From Ruminococcus sp. (lineage in GTDB: Bacteria; Bacillota; Clostridia; Lachnospirales; Lachnospiraceae), in contig JACERV010000041.1 in the NCBI GenBank assembly GCA_013911065.1, forward strand, positions 1 to 33,938: 33,938 nt of DNA. Reading direction: 5' to 3'. Position numbers and translations under genes: made by a program. A model generated the notes under the pieces. That model was not told the origin of the DNA. It ran no database searches and saw nothing but the letters and a program-made list of their open reading frames with translations. Positions 16,083 to 23,768 of the stretch are shown piece by piece. Within the stretch, counting starts at the first letter, position 1. Each line of letters starts with the position of its first letter.

Positions 16083-17144
16083 ATGAGACACTGGCAGAAT
16101 AAAATGCTCGTTCTGTTTTCTGCTGCTTTTTTATCTGCTGCGGCCTATTTCGGATGGATTGCCGCAGATGCCATGGACCAGAAGACAGAGGTCAGCACTG
16201 AGGCCATCAGCAGCGACACGGTTCTGGTGGGCGGTATGCCTGTGGGTATTTATATGGAAACTGACGGAGTCATGGTTCTGGATACAGAACATATTAAGGG
16301 AGTAGACGGAGTAGAGTACGAACCTGCGGGCCACCTTGTAAAATCAGGTGATTATATTACCGGGCTAAATGGATCAGCAATTGAAAACAAGAAAGAACTG
16401 ATAAATGCTTTAAAAAAATTAAATGAAAATGAGGTTATTCTTCAGCTTAGAAGAAACGAAGAAATTCTGGATGTTAAAATCAAACCAGTAGAATCCGGAC
16501 CTAATGACTATAAATTAGGAATCTGGGTGAGAGATAATATACAGGGACTGGGAACCATTACATTTCTGACGGGAAACAGTGAATTTGGAGCTCTGGGACA
16601 TGGAATACATGATACCGATACCAATGTATTACTCTCCATTGCCGACGGCACTTTATATAAAACCAGCATCCACTCCATAAAAAAAGGTGAAAATGGAATT
16701 CCGGGGAGCATGGAAGGTATTATTGTGTATAATGGGTATAATGAGCTTGGAACAATTGAAAAAAATACAGATGCAGGGATTTATGGAAAAGTAGAAAAAA
16801 TCGACGATTTGTTTACAGAACAGCTTCCTGTTGAGGTTGCTTCTGTAGATGAAATAGAAATCGGGGACGCGACGATACGTTGCTTCATTGACAATAAGGT
16901 TCAGGAATATAATATTAAAGTGACAGATATCGACTATTCCGGACAAGAAGTGAACAAAGGTCTAGTCATTCAGGTTACAGACCCCGCACTCCTTGAGAAA
17001 ACAGGCGGAATTATACAGGGAATGAGCGGCAGCCCCATTCTGCAGAATGGGAAATTGATAGGTGCAGTAACTCATGTGTTTGTACAGGATTCCACAAAAG
17101 GCTACGGTATTTTTATAGAAAATATGCTGAGAAATGTTGCGTGA
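16083..17144 (+). CDS. spoIVB: SpoIVB, sporulation signalling serine protease
   Basis: SpoIVB is made in the forespore and secreted into the intermembrane space, where it cleaves SpoIVFA and so triggers SpoIVFB processing of pro-sigma-K. The 353-residue product has an N-terminal membrane/signal segment (about 8-26), a PDZ domain around residues 80-135 and an S55 peptidase domain. Histidine H173 in GALGHGIHD and the serine of GMSGSP (S315 or, more likely, S317) form the catalytic site. It is shorter than the Bacillus protein (about 426), mainly near the N-terminus. AAAGGATG lies seven bases before the ATG. Its position ahead of spo0A is conserved across sporeformers. Confidence 0.95.
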   Translation: MRHWQNKMLVLFSAAFLSAAAYFGWIAADAMDQKTEVSTEAISSDTVLVGGMPVGIYMETDGVMVLDTEHIKGVDGVEYEPAGHLVKSGDYITGLNGSAIENKKELINALKKLNENEVILQLRRNEEILDVKIKPVESGPNDYKLGIWVRDNIQGLGTITFLTGNSEFGALGHGIHDTDTNVLLSIADGTLYKTSIHSIKKGENGIPGSMEGIIVYNGYNELGTIEKNTDAGIYGKVEKIDDLFTEQLPVEVASVDEIEIGDATIRCFIDNKVQEYNIKVTDIDYSGQEVNKGLVIQVTDPALLEKTGGIIQGMSGSPILQNGKLIGAVTHVFVQDSTKGYGIFIENMLRNVA

Positions 17145-17160
17145 CAGCCTTGTGATGGTG

Positions 17161-17170
17161 TTTGTCGAAT
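17161..17170 (+). promoter_or_regulatory. 0A box upstream of spo0A
   Basis: TTTGTCGAAT matches the Spo0A-binding consensus TTTGTCRAAW at every defined position. It lies about 20 bases upstream of the -35 of the spo0A promoter, a position suited to activation. This suggests autoregulation by phosphorylated Spo0A, as known in Bacillus and clostridia. Confidence 0.7.
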
Positions 17171-17188
17171 TAATGAAACAAATTACCC

Positions 17189-17217
17189 TTGATTCTGCAA
17201 GGATTGGCAGATATAAT
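17189..17217 (+). promoter_or_regulatory. sigma-A promoter of spo0A
   Basis: TTGATT (17189-17194), a 17-base spacer and TATAAT (17212-17217). The expected start is near 17224, giving a leader of about 40 bases that ends in the purine-rich ribosome site GAGGAGAGAGG before the ATG at 17265. Confidence 0.68.
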
Positions 17218-17264
17218 AATCGCGTGGCGTTTCTCAGTCCGGGTCCTTAGAGGAGAGAGGGATT

Positions 17265-18053
17265 ATGGAACATTTGAACGTGGCCATCGCTGATGATAAT
17301 GAGAGAATTCTGAATCTGCTGGAAGAAATTATCAACATGGACAAGGAACTCAATGTGGTGGGAAAGGCTAAAAATGGTGAAGAGATGTGTCAAATCATCA
17401 AAAATCAACAGCCTGATGTGGTTCTTCTTGATCTGATTATGCCGAAAATGGACGGATTGACCGTTATGGAGCGTATTAATCAAGATAAAACTATGACAAA
17501 ACGCCCTGATTTTATTGTCGTAACAGCGGTTGGACAGGAAAAAATTACAGAAGATGCCTTCAACAAAGGCGCAAATTACTACATCATGAAACCTTTCAAT
17601 AACGAGATGTTAGTGAATCGTATCAAAACTGTAAGAAACATGTTCCAAAATCACGATAAGAAAAATGAAGAATTAACCGTAAATACTCATTCCAGGGAAG
17701 AGGACCTTGAAAATCGTGTCACAAATATGCTGCATGAAATTGGGATACCGGCCCATATCAAAGGATACCATTACCTGAGAGATGCAATTATGATGTCTGT
17801 TGAGGACATGGATGTACTCAACGCAATCACTAAGGTGCTTTATCCTACCGTTGCTAAAAAATATCAGACAACCTCCAGCCGGGTGGAGCGTGCCATACGT
17901 CACGCCATTGAAGTTGCTTGGAACCGCGGTAAGTTAGATACACTGGATGAATTGTTCGGATATACAGTCAGCACCGGAAAAGGCAAACCGACAAATTCAG
18001 AGTTTATAGCCCTGATTGCAGATACCATCCAACTAGAATATAAGCACAGATAA
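17265..18053 (+). CDS. spo0A: Spo0A, master regulator of sporulation
   Basis: Spo0A is the response regulator that, when phosphorylated, starts sporulation and changes stationary-phase metabolism. The 262-residue product has a receiver domain with the acidic pair D10/D11, phosphoacceptor D56 in [13 protein letters not shown], and the conserved lysine in YYIMKPF. A linker then leads to the DNA-binding domain with [20 protein letters not shown], the recognition-helix region that is nearly invariant in Spo0A. Length is typical of clostridial Spo0A. It has its own promoter and 0A box and follows spoIVB as in most sporeformers. Confidence 0.98.
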   Translation: MEHLNVAIADDNERILNLLEEIINMDKELNVVGKAKNGEEMCQIIKNQQPDVVLLDLIMPKMDGLTVMERINQDKTMTKRPDFIVVTAVGQEKITEDAFNKGANYYIMKPFNNEMLVNRIKTVRNMFQNHDKKNEELTVNTHSREEDLENRVTNMLHEIGIPAHIKGYHYLRDAIMMSVEDMDVLNAITKVLYPTVAKKYQTTSSRVERAIRHAIEVAWNRGKLDTLDELFGYTVSTGKGKPTNSEFIALIADTIQLEYKHR

Positions 18054-18079
18054 TTCTTTCCTTTACTCGTAAAATGAGT

Positions 18080-18085
18080 TATAAT
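18080..18085 (+). promoter_or_regulatory. possible -10 element of glgA
   Basis: A perfect TATAAT stands 70 bases before the glgA start. No good -35 is seen at normal spacing (TTTCCT is the nearest). This is the only promoter-like element in the 100-base gap after spo0A, and no clear spo0A terminator is visible. Confidence 0.4.
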
Positions 18086-18154
18086 GTCTAAAAGTAGTTC
18101 GATTGCAAGCGGGTAAAGTTATTGCACTTAGTACGAAGGAATGGGAGGGTATCT

Positions 18155-19603
18155 ATGAAAAACATTTTATTTGCATCTTCAGAATGTGTACCGTTTATTA
18201 AGACCGGAGGTCTTGCGGATGTTGTAGGCTCACTGCCAAAATATTTTAACAGGAAAAAATATGATGTACGCGTTGTACTTCCAAAATACTCCTGTATAAA
18301 TCAAAAATGGAAAGATATGATGGAATATGAAGAACATTTCTATATGGACATTGCCGGCCAGAATCAATATGTGGGAATTATGAAATGTGTCTATGAAAAT
18401 ATTACATTTTATTTTATTGACAATGAGTTTTATTTCAACGGTCCTGCTCCTTATGATGGAGATCCCAAGTGGAATATTGAAAAGTTTGCATTTTTTTCAA
18501 AAGCAGTACTCAGTATTCTTCCCGTTATCGAATTTCGTCCTGACCTGATCCACTGCCATGACTGGCAGACTGGGTTGATCCCGGTTTATATTGACAATTT
18601 CCGCTACCTGGGAGAATATTACAGAGGAATTAAGACCATCATGACGATACATAATCTCAAGTTCCAGGGTATATGGGATACTAAGACTGTCCGTCAGATT
18701 ACAGAACTGCCAGAGTATTATTTTGTACCGGATAAAATGGAGGCATACAAAGATGCCAATCTGCTGAAAGGCGGAATCGTATATGCAGACAAAGTTACAA
18801 CTGTCAGCCAGACCTATTCTGAGGAAATTAAGACTCCATTCTACGGAGAAGCACTTGACGGCCTGATGAGGGCACGCTCCAATGATTTGTGTGGTATTGT
18901 GAATGGACTTGATTACGAGGAGTATAGCCCCTTCCTGGATTCCAGGATTGCCAAGAAATTTACGGTAGATACCTTTCGCAAGAATAAGCCATTAAATAAA
19001 CTGGCTCTGCAGGAGGAACTGGGGCTGGAGAAGGATTCCAAAACCATGCTTATTGGAATGGTATCCAGACTGACAGACCAGAAGGGATTCGACCTGATAG
19101 ATTATATCATGGACGAATTATGCCAGGATAAAGTACAAATTGTTGTACTTGGTACAGGTGATGCAAGATATGAGAATATGTTCCGGCATTTTGCATGGAA
19201 ATATTCAGGAAAGGTGTCCGCAAATATCTTTTATTCGGAAGACTTATCCCACAAAATTTATGCATCCTGCGATGCATTTCTGATGCCGTCGCTGTTTGAA
19301 CCATGTGGTTTAAGCCAGCTTATGAGCCTTCGCTATGGCACGATTCCTATCGTGAGAGAGACCGGAGGACTTAAAGACACCGTAGAACCATACAATGAAT
19401 TCGAAAAAACTGGAACAGGATTTAGTTTTTCTAATTACAATGCACACGAAATGCTAAGCACAATCCGTTATGCAGAACGTATTTATTACGATAAGAAGCG
19501 TGACTGGAATAAAATTGTAGAACGTGCCATGAATAAGGATTTTTCATGGAAAAATTCTGCAAAACAATATCAGGAATTATATAAAAGCCTGATTGAAGAA
19601 TAA
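18155..19603 (+). CDS. glgA: glycogen synthase (ADP-glucose type, GT5)
   Basis: GlgA adds glucose from ADP-glucose to alpha-1,4-glucan during glycogen (granulose) synthesis. The 482-residue product has the N-terminal KTGGLADVVGSLPK motif (near residue 15) that binds the nucleotide sugar, CHDWQTGLIP, and the C-terminal FEPCGLSQLMSLRYGTIP with RETGGLKDTV. This is the usual two-Rossmann GT-B layout. The frame is open from a TTG at 18122, but the ATG at 18155 has GGGAGGG and the classic MKNILFASSECVPF start. No other glycogen genes are present in the window. It directly follows spo0A. Confidence 0.95.
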   Translation: MKNILFASSECVPFIKTGGLADVVGSLPKYFNRKKYDVRVVLPKYSCINQKWKDMMEYEEHFYMDIAGQNQYVGIMKCVYENITFYFIDNEFYFNGPAPYDGDPKWNIEKFAFFSKAVLSILPVIEFRPDLIHCHDWQTGLIPVYIDNFRYLGEYYRGIKTIMTIHNLKFQGIWDTKTVRQITELPEYYFVPDKMEAYKDANLLKGGIVYADKVTTVSQTYSEEIKTPFYGEALDGLMRARSNDLCGIVNGLDYEEYSPFLDSRIAKKFTVDTFRKNKPLNKLALQEELGLEKDSKTMLIGMVSRLTDQKGFDLIDYIMDELCQDKVQIVVLGTGDARYENMFRHFAWKYSGKVSANIFYSEDLSHKIYASCDAFLMPSLFEPCGLSQLMSLRYGTIPIVRETGGLKDTVEPYNEFEKTGTGFSFSNYNAHEMLSTIRYAERIYYDKKRDWNKIVERAMNKDFSWKNSAKQYQELYKSLIEE

Positions 19604-19657
19604 AGAAAAAAACTGTTCGAAAGGCAGTTTAAGATACAAAACAGGAGAATGAACGAC

Positions 19658-20527
19658 ATGAAGATTATAGACAGACTGAGGGAAGACAAAATTCATATAT
19701 CCTTCGAGGTATTCCCGCCCAAAACGGACGCGGGATTTGACAGGGTATTGAAGGCCACAGATAAAATTGCAGAATTGAAACCCGATTTTATCAGTGTTAC
19801 TTACGGGGCCGGAGGAGGAACCAGTAAGAATACGGCAGAAATTGCAAGGCATATTAAAGAAGACTTGGGTGTGGAAAGCCTGGCTCATCTCACTTGTGCC
19901 TCTTCCACAAAGGATGAAGTAAGAAATGTAATAAAGAATCTGAAGGAGCTTGGTATCGAAAATATATTGGCATTGCGCGGGGACATTCCGGAAGGAATGA
20001 CTTTCCCTTCGGAAGACCGCTTCCAGCATGCATCCGAGCTGGTTGAGGAGATACATAAAAACGGAGATTTCTGTATTGGTGCAGCATGTTATCCGGAAGG
20101 GCATGTGGAAAGTGAGAATAAGAAGGAGGACATCGGATTCCTGAAGGAAAAGGTGGACAAAGGAGTAGACTTTCTGACTACACAGATGTTCTTTGATAAT
20201 GATATCCACTATAACTTTTTGTACCGTATCCGGGAGGCTGGCATCACAGTACCTATTTTGCCAGGTATTATGCCTATTACAAGCGCAGCACAGATGAAGC
20301 GAAGCCAAGAGCTGTCCGGGACTATATTCCCCAGAAGGTTTCTGGCTATCCTGGATCGATTTGGCGGATGCCCGGATGCCATGTGGCAGGCAGGGATTGC
20401 CTATGCCACGGATCAGATTATTGACCTGCTGGCAAATGGTGTGAAGAACATCCACATTTATTCTATGAATAAGCCGGAAATCGCAGAAGCAATTATGTCT
20501 AATTTATCAGAAATTATAAAGAGCTAG
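19658..20527 (+). CDS. metF: methylenetetrahydrofolate reductase
   Basis: MetF reduces 5,10-methylene-THF to 5-methyl-THF, the methyl donor for methionine synthase encoded two genes downstream. The product has the flavin-barrel hallmarks FEVFPPKTDAGFD near the start, TYGAGGGTS, HLTCASST, ALRGDIPEG and TTQMFFDN, and PGIMPIT. Length (289) is normal for the bacterial single-domain enzyme. An in-frame ATG at 19649 touches the AGGAG site and is unlikely. The ATG at 19658 has about ten bases of spacing. It is first of a metF / activation domain / metH group with gaps of 11 and -4 bases. Confidence 0.93.
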   Translation: MKIIDRLREDKIHISFEVFPPKTDAGFDRVLKATDKIAELKPDFISVTYGAGGGTSKNTAEIARHIKEDLGVESLAHLTCASSTKDEVRNVIKNLKELGIENILALRGDIPEGMTFPSEDRFQHASELVEEIHKNGDFCIGAACYPEGHVESENKKEDIGFLKEKVDKGVDFLTTQMFFDNDIHYNFLYRIREAGITVPILPGIMPITSAAQMKRSQELSGTIFPRRFLAILDRFGGCPDAMWQAGIAYATDQIIDLLANGVKNIHIYSMNKPEIAEAIMSNLSEIIKS

Positions 20528-20538
20528 GAGTATAACAG

Positions 20539-21189
20539 ATGGATATGCTGACAAAAGAAGCCATCCGTTATCTGGGATATGGAAAGCATGCGGTAGACGA
20601 TTCTACTCTTGCACTGATTTCAGATTCTTTCGGGAATCTGGAAGCTGCTGCAGGCAGGAAATCCATCTATCGCATCTTTGATTTGGAGCAGATAGCGGAT
20701 GACAAGTTTATAATCGGCAAAGCGGAGATACAAAGTCGAAATCTCGGGCGGAATCTTCGGGGATGCAGTAAGATTGTGCTATTTGGTGCAACCCTGGGAA
20801 CAGGAGTTGACCGGCTGATTACAAGAACATCTTTAACTGATATGGCTAAGGCAGTAATACTCCAGGCATGTGCAGCCGCCATGCTGGAAGAATATTGTGA
20901 TGAATGCCAGCGTAATATCGGCAGAGAACTCGAAGCTGAGGGACTATATCTCAGGCCCAGGTTCAGCCCCGGATACGGAGATTTTGATATCCGGCACCAG
21001 GCTGTACTCATGCAGATGCTGGACTGTGCAAAGCATATCGGACTGACTATGACAGACAGTTATATGATGACTCCGACAAAGTCCGTCACAGCTGTCATAG
21101 GCGCCAGCGCTACAATGGAAAAATGTCACATCAAAGGCTGCGAATCCTGCGGCAAAAAAGACTGCACATATAGAAGGGATACTTTATGA
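20539..21189 (+). CDS. free-standing methionine synthase activation domain protein
   Basis: The 216-residue product resembles the C-terminal SAM-binding activation domain of MetH, with the core RPRFSPGYGDFDI (about residues 137-149) and TPTKSVTAVIGAS. In MetH this domain methylates oxidised cob(II)alamin using SAM and reduced flavodoxin, returning the enzyme to the active state. Here it is a separate gene that ends in a cysteine-rich tail (CHIKGCESCGKKDC) not found in the E. coli domain. It overlaps metH by ATGA, and metH lacks this domain, so the two are very likely partners, as in Thermotoga maritima. AGGAG lies eight bases before the ATG. Confidence 0.88.
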   Translation: MDMLTKEAIRYLGYGKHAVDDSTLALISDSFGNLEAAAGRKSIYRIFDLEQIADDKFIIGKAEIQSRNLGRNLRGCSKIVLFGATLGTGVDRLITRTSLTDMAKAVILQACAAAMLEEYCDECQRNIGRELEAEGLYLRPRFSPGYGDFDIRHQAVLMQMLDCAKHIGLTMTDSYMMTPTKSVTAVIGASATMEKCHIKGCESCGKKDCTYRRDTL

Positions 21190-23579
21190 TTTTAGACAGA
21201 TTAGGAAAAGAGCTGCTGTTTTTCGACGGCGGTATGGGAACATTGCTTCAGGCGGAGGGATTAAAGCCCGGAGAGCTTCCGGAAACATGGAATATAACTC
21301 ATGCAGACATCATTACAGACATTCATAAAAAATATATCGAATCAGGCAGTGATATTATACTGACGAATACATTTGGAGCGAATGCATTGAAATTTCACGA
21401 CGAATCCTGTTCCCTTAAGGAAATCGTATATACAGCAGTGGAACATGCGAAAAGAGCAGCCGGGGAAGCACAAACGGCTGAGAGAACAATTTACACTGCT
21501 TTGGACATCGGACCTACGGGAAAGCTCTTAAAGCCCATGGGAGACTTGGACTTTGAGGATGCATATAAAACCTTCAGTGAAGTAATGATTTACGGTGCCC
21601 AGGCAGGAGCTGATTTGATTCATATTGAGACGATGAGCGACACCTATGAGCTGAAAGCAGCCGTATTAGCCGCAAAGGAAACTACCAGCCTTCCGGTATT
21701 TGTAACTACCATTTTTGATGAGAGGGGTAAGCTTCTTACCGGAGCAGATGTACCTGCAGTTGTAGCACTTCTGGAGGGACTTCGCGTGGATGCTTTAGGC
21801 ATCAATTGTGGTTTGGGGCCGCGTCAGATGCTTCCCATTCTTAACCAGATACTCCAGTACACTTCACTGCCTGTAATTGTAAAACCCAATGCGGGTCTGC
21901 CAAAGCAGATTCAGGGAGAAACATGTTATGATGTCCTCCCTCAGGAATTTGCAGCTACCATGCAGGAGGTTGTAAACCAGGGGGCTGCTGTTATCGGCGG
22001 ATGCTGCGGCACCACACCTGAGCACATCAAGGCAATGTCAGAACTTTGCCGGGGAATGACTCCTAAACCAGTCGTGGAAAAAGATATTACAATGGTTTCT
22101 TCTTACGGACAGTCCATATGTCTGGGACAGGGTTCTAAAATCATCGGCGAGCGTATTAACCCAACCGGGAAAAAGAGATTTAAACAGGCACTGAAAGAAC
22201 ATGACATGGATTATATCCTGAAAGAAGGTATCACTCAGCAGGATCAGGGCGCACATATTCTGGATGTGAATGTAGGGCTTCCGGACATAGACGAAGCAGC
22301 CATGATGGTAGAAGTGGTGGAAGAATTGCAGAGTGTAACCAGCCTTCCTCTTCAGATTGATACTGTGGATACGAAAGCCATGGAGGTAGCCCTGCGCATT
22401 TATAACGGCAAGGCTATGGTGAACTCTGTCAGCGGAAAGCAGGAATCTATGGATGCCGTATTTCCTCTGATACAAAAATATGGCGGGGTTGTCATAGGGC
22501 TTACCCTGGATGAGGAAGGAATTCCTGAAACAGCGGATGGAAGAGCAGCAGTTGCCCGGCGTATCATTACCGAAGCCGGAAAGTACGGAATACACAAGAA
22601 AGATATTGTAATTGACGTGCTGGCCATGACAATCAGCTCTGAGCCGGAGGGGGCAAAGGTGACACTGGAAGCTTTGAAAAAGGTACGGGAAGGCCTGGGG
22701 GTCAACACGGTTCTCGGCGTATCGAATATTTCCTTTGGTCTGCCCAGCCGCCCTGTTATTAATTCAAACTTCTATACAATGGCCATGTTAAACGGCCTGA
22801 GTGCAGGAATTATCAATCCTTCTTCCGGGGACATGATGAAGTCTTATTATGCATACCATGCTCTCATGAATCTGGATAGCAATTGTGAGAAATATATTTC
22901 CCAATATGCAGGAGAGAACCCTGCAGCACCTTTCGTATCCTCCGGCGCCGCGGAGATGTCTCTCAAAGCGGCAATAGAAAAGGGGCTGAGGGAAGAGGCA
23001 CACCATATCACGGAATCACTGGTGAAAGAACAGGCTCCGCTGGATATTATCAATGAACATCTGATACCCGCACTGGATTATGTAGGGAAGGGGTTTGAAA
23101 AAGGAACTGTTTTTCTGCCTCAGCTTTTGATGAGTGCGGAGGCTGCAAAAGCAGCGTTCGCCATTTTAAAGGAATCCCTGCCTGCAGACAGCGGGGAGCA
23201 CGAAAAGAAAAATAAGATTATACTGGCCACCGTAAAAGGAGATATTCATGATATCGGAAAAAATATTGTAAAAGTCCTGCTGGAAAACTACAGTTTCGAT
23301 GTCATCGACCTGGGCAAGGATGTGGCACCGGAGCTGATTGTGGAAAAGGCAAAAGAGGAAGAGGTCTATCTTGTAGGATTAAGTGCTCTTATGACAACTA
23401 CGGTAGTCAGCATGGAGGAAACTATAACTCAGCTCCGAAAGAATGTGCCGGACTGTAAAGTTATGGTTGGAGGCGCAGTTTTAAACCAGGAATATGCGGA
23501 TATGATTGGAGCTGATTTCTATGGGAAGGATGCAATGCAGTCTGTTTATTATGCCCAGGACCTGTTTCGGAAGCGATAA
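21186..23579 (+). CDS. metH: cobalamin-dependent methionine synthase, without activation domain
   Basis: MetH moves the methyl group of 5-methyl-THF to homocysteine via cobalamin. The 797-residue product has the homocysteine domain with the zinc cysteines C208 (INCG) and C273/C274 (GGCCGTTPEH). A pterin-binding domain follows (GERINPTGKKRFKQA onward), then the cap and B12-binding domains with D-x-H-x-x-G at 686-691 (H688 is the axial ligand), and the conserved GLSALMTTT. It stops where the E. coli enzyme (about 1227 residues) continues into the activation domain, which is encoded just upstream. No cobalamin riboswitch is seen in front of the operon. Confidence 0.95.
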   Translation: MILDRLGKELLFFDGGMGTLLQAEGLKPGELPETWNITHADIITDIHKKYIESGSDIILTNTFGANALKFHDESCSLKEIVYTAVEHAKRAAGEAQTAERTIYTALDIGPTGKLLKPMGDLDFEDAYKTFSEVMIYGAQAGADLIHIETMSDTYELKAAVLAAKETTSLPVFVTTIFDERGKLLTGADVPAVVALLEGLRVDALGINCGLGPRQMLPILNQILQYTSLPVIVKPNAGLPKQIQGETCYDVLPQEFAATMQEVVNQGAAVIGGCCGTTPEHIKAMSELCRGMTPKPVVEKDITMVSSYGQSICLGQGSKIIGERINPTGKKRFKQALKEHDMDYILKEGITQQDQGAHILDVNVGLPDIDEAAMMVEVVEELQSVTSLPLQIDTVDTKAMEVALRIYNGKAMVNSVSGKQESMDAVFPLIQKYGGVVIGLTLDEEGIPETADGRAAVARRIITEAGKYGIHKKDIVIDVLAMTISSEPEGAKVTLEALKKVREGLGVNTVLGVSNISFGLPSRPVINSNFYTMAMLNGLSAGIINPSSGDMMKSYYAYHALMNLDSNCEKYISQYAGENPAAPFVSSGAAEMSLKAAIEKGLREEAHHITESLVKEQAPLDIINEHLIPALDYVGKGFEKGTVFLPQLLMSAEAAKAAFAILKESLPADSGEHEKKNKIILATVKGDIHDIGKNIVKVLLENYSFDVIDLGKDVAPELIVEKAKEEEVYLVGLSALMTTTVVSMEETITQLRKNVPDCKVMVGGAVLNQEYADMIGADFYGKDAMQSVYYAQDLFRKR

Positions 23580-23608
23580 ATGTACCCTATTTTATACAAG
23601 CAGAAGTA

Positions 23609-23637
23609 TTGACGATTATTTTGCAAAAAGGTATACT
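23609..23637 (+). promoter_or_regulatory. sigma-A promoter of the hydrogenase gene
   Basis: TTGACG (23609-23614), a 17-base spacer and TATACT (23632-23637), each one base from consensus. The expected start near 23644 gives a leader of about 125 bases containing an intrinsic terminator. Confidence 0.8.
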
Positions 23638-23716
23638 TATTGAACTGCTAATGTTCAATGGGATATGTTGAGATATGCTTACCGAGTATTGGCAGCAAGA
23701 CAAATGATTGTGAACC

Positions 23717-23741
23717 CGGCAGTGGAAGCACTGCCGTTTTT
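23717..23741 (+). terminator. intrinsic terminator in the hydrogenase leader (possible attenuator)
   Basis: CGGCAGTG (23717-23724), loop GAAG and CACTGCCG (23729-23736) form an 8-bp perfect stem followed by TTTTT. It lies between the strong promoter at 23609-23637 and the hydrogenase start at 23769. Transcripts from that promoter must pass it. It could also end metH transcripts. Upstream ACTGC (23644-23648) can pair with GCAGT of its 5' arm, and GGCAG (23691-23695) with its 3' arm, so alternative folds are possible. Confidence 0.8.
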
Positions 23742-23768
23742 CAAGGGAATTCAGGAGGATGAGAACCT

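Noticed and set aside
17200-17225. Sigma-H promoter for spo0A (AGGATT present)
   Set aside because: No GAAT-type -10 follows at the required 11-13 base spacing; the TATAAT with TTGATT explains the region better.
18095-18108. 0A box in the glgA leader (TTCGATT)
   Set aside because: Only five of the seven core bases of the reverse-complement box match; not above chance in this AT-rich gap.
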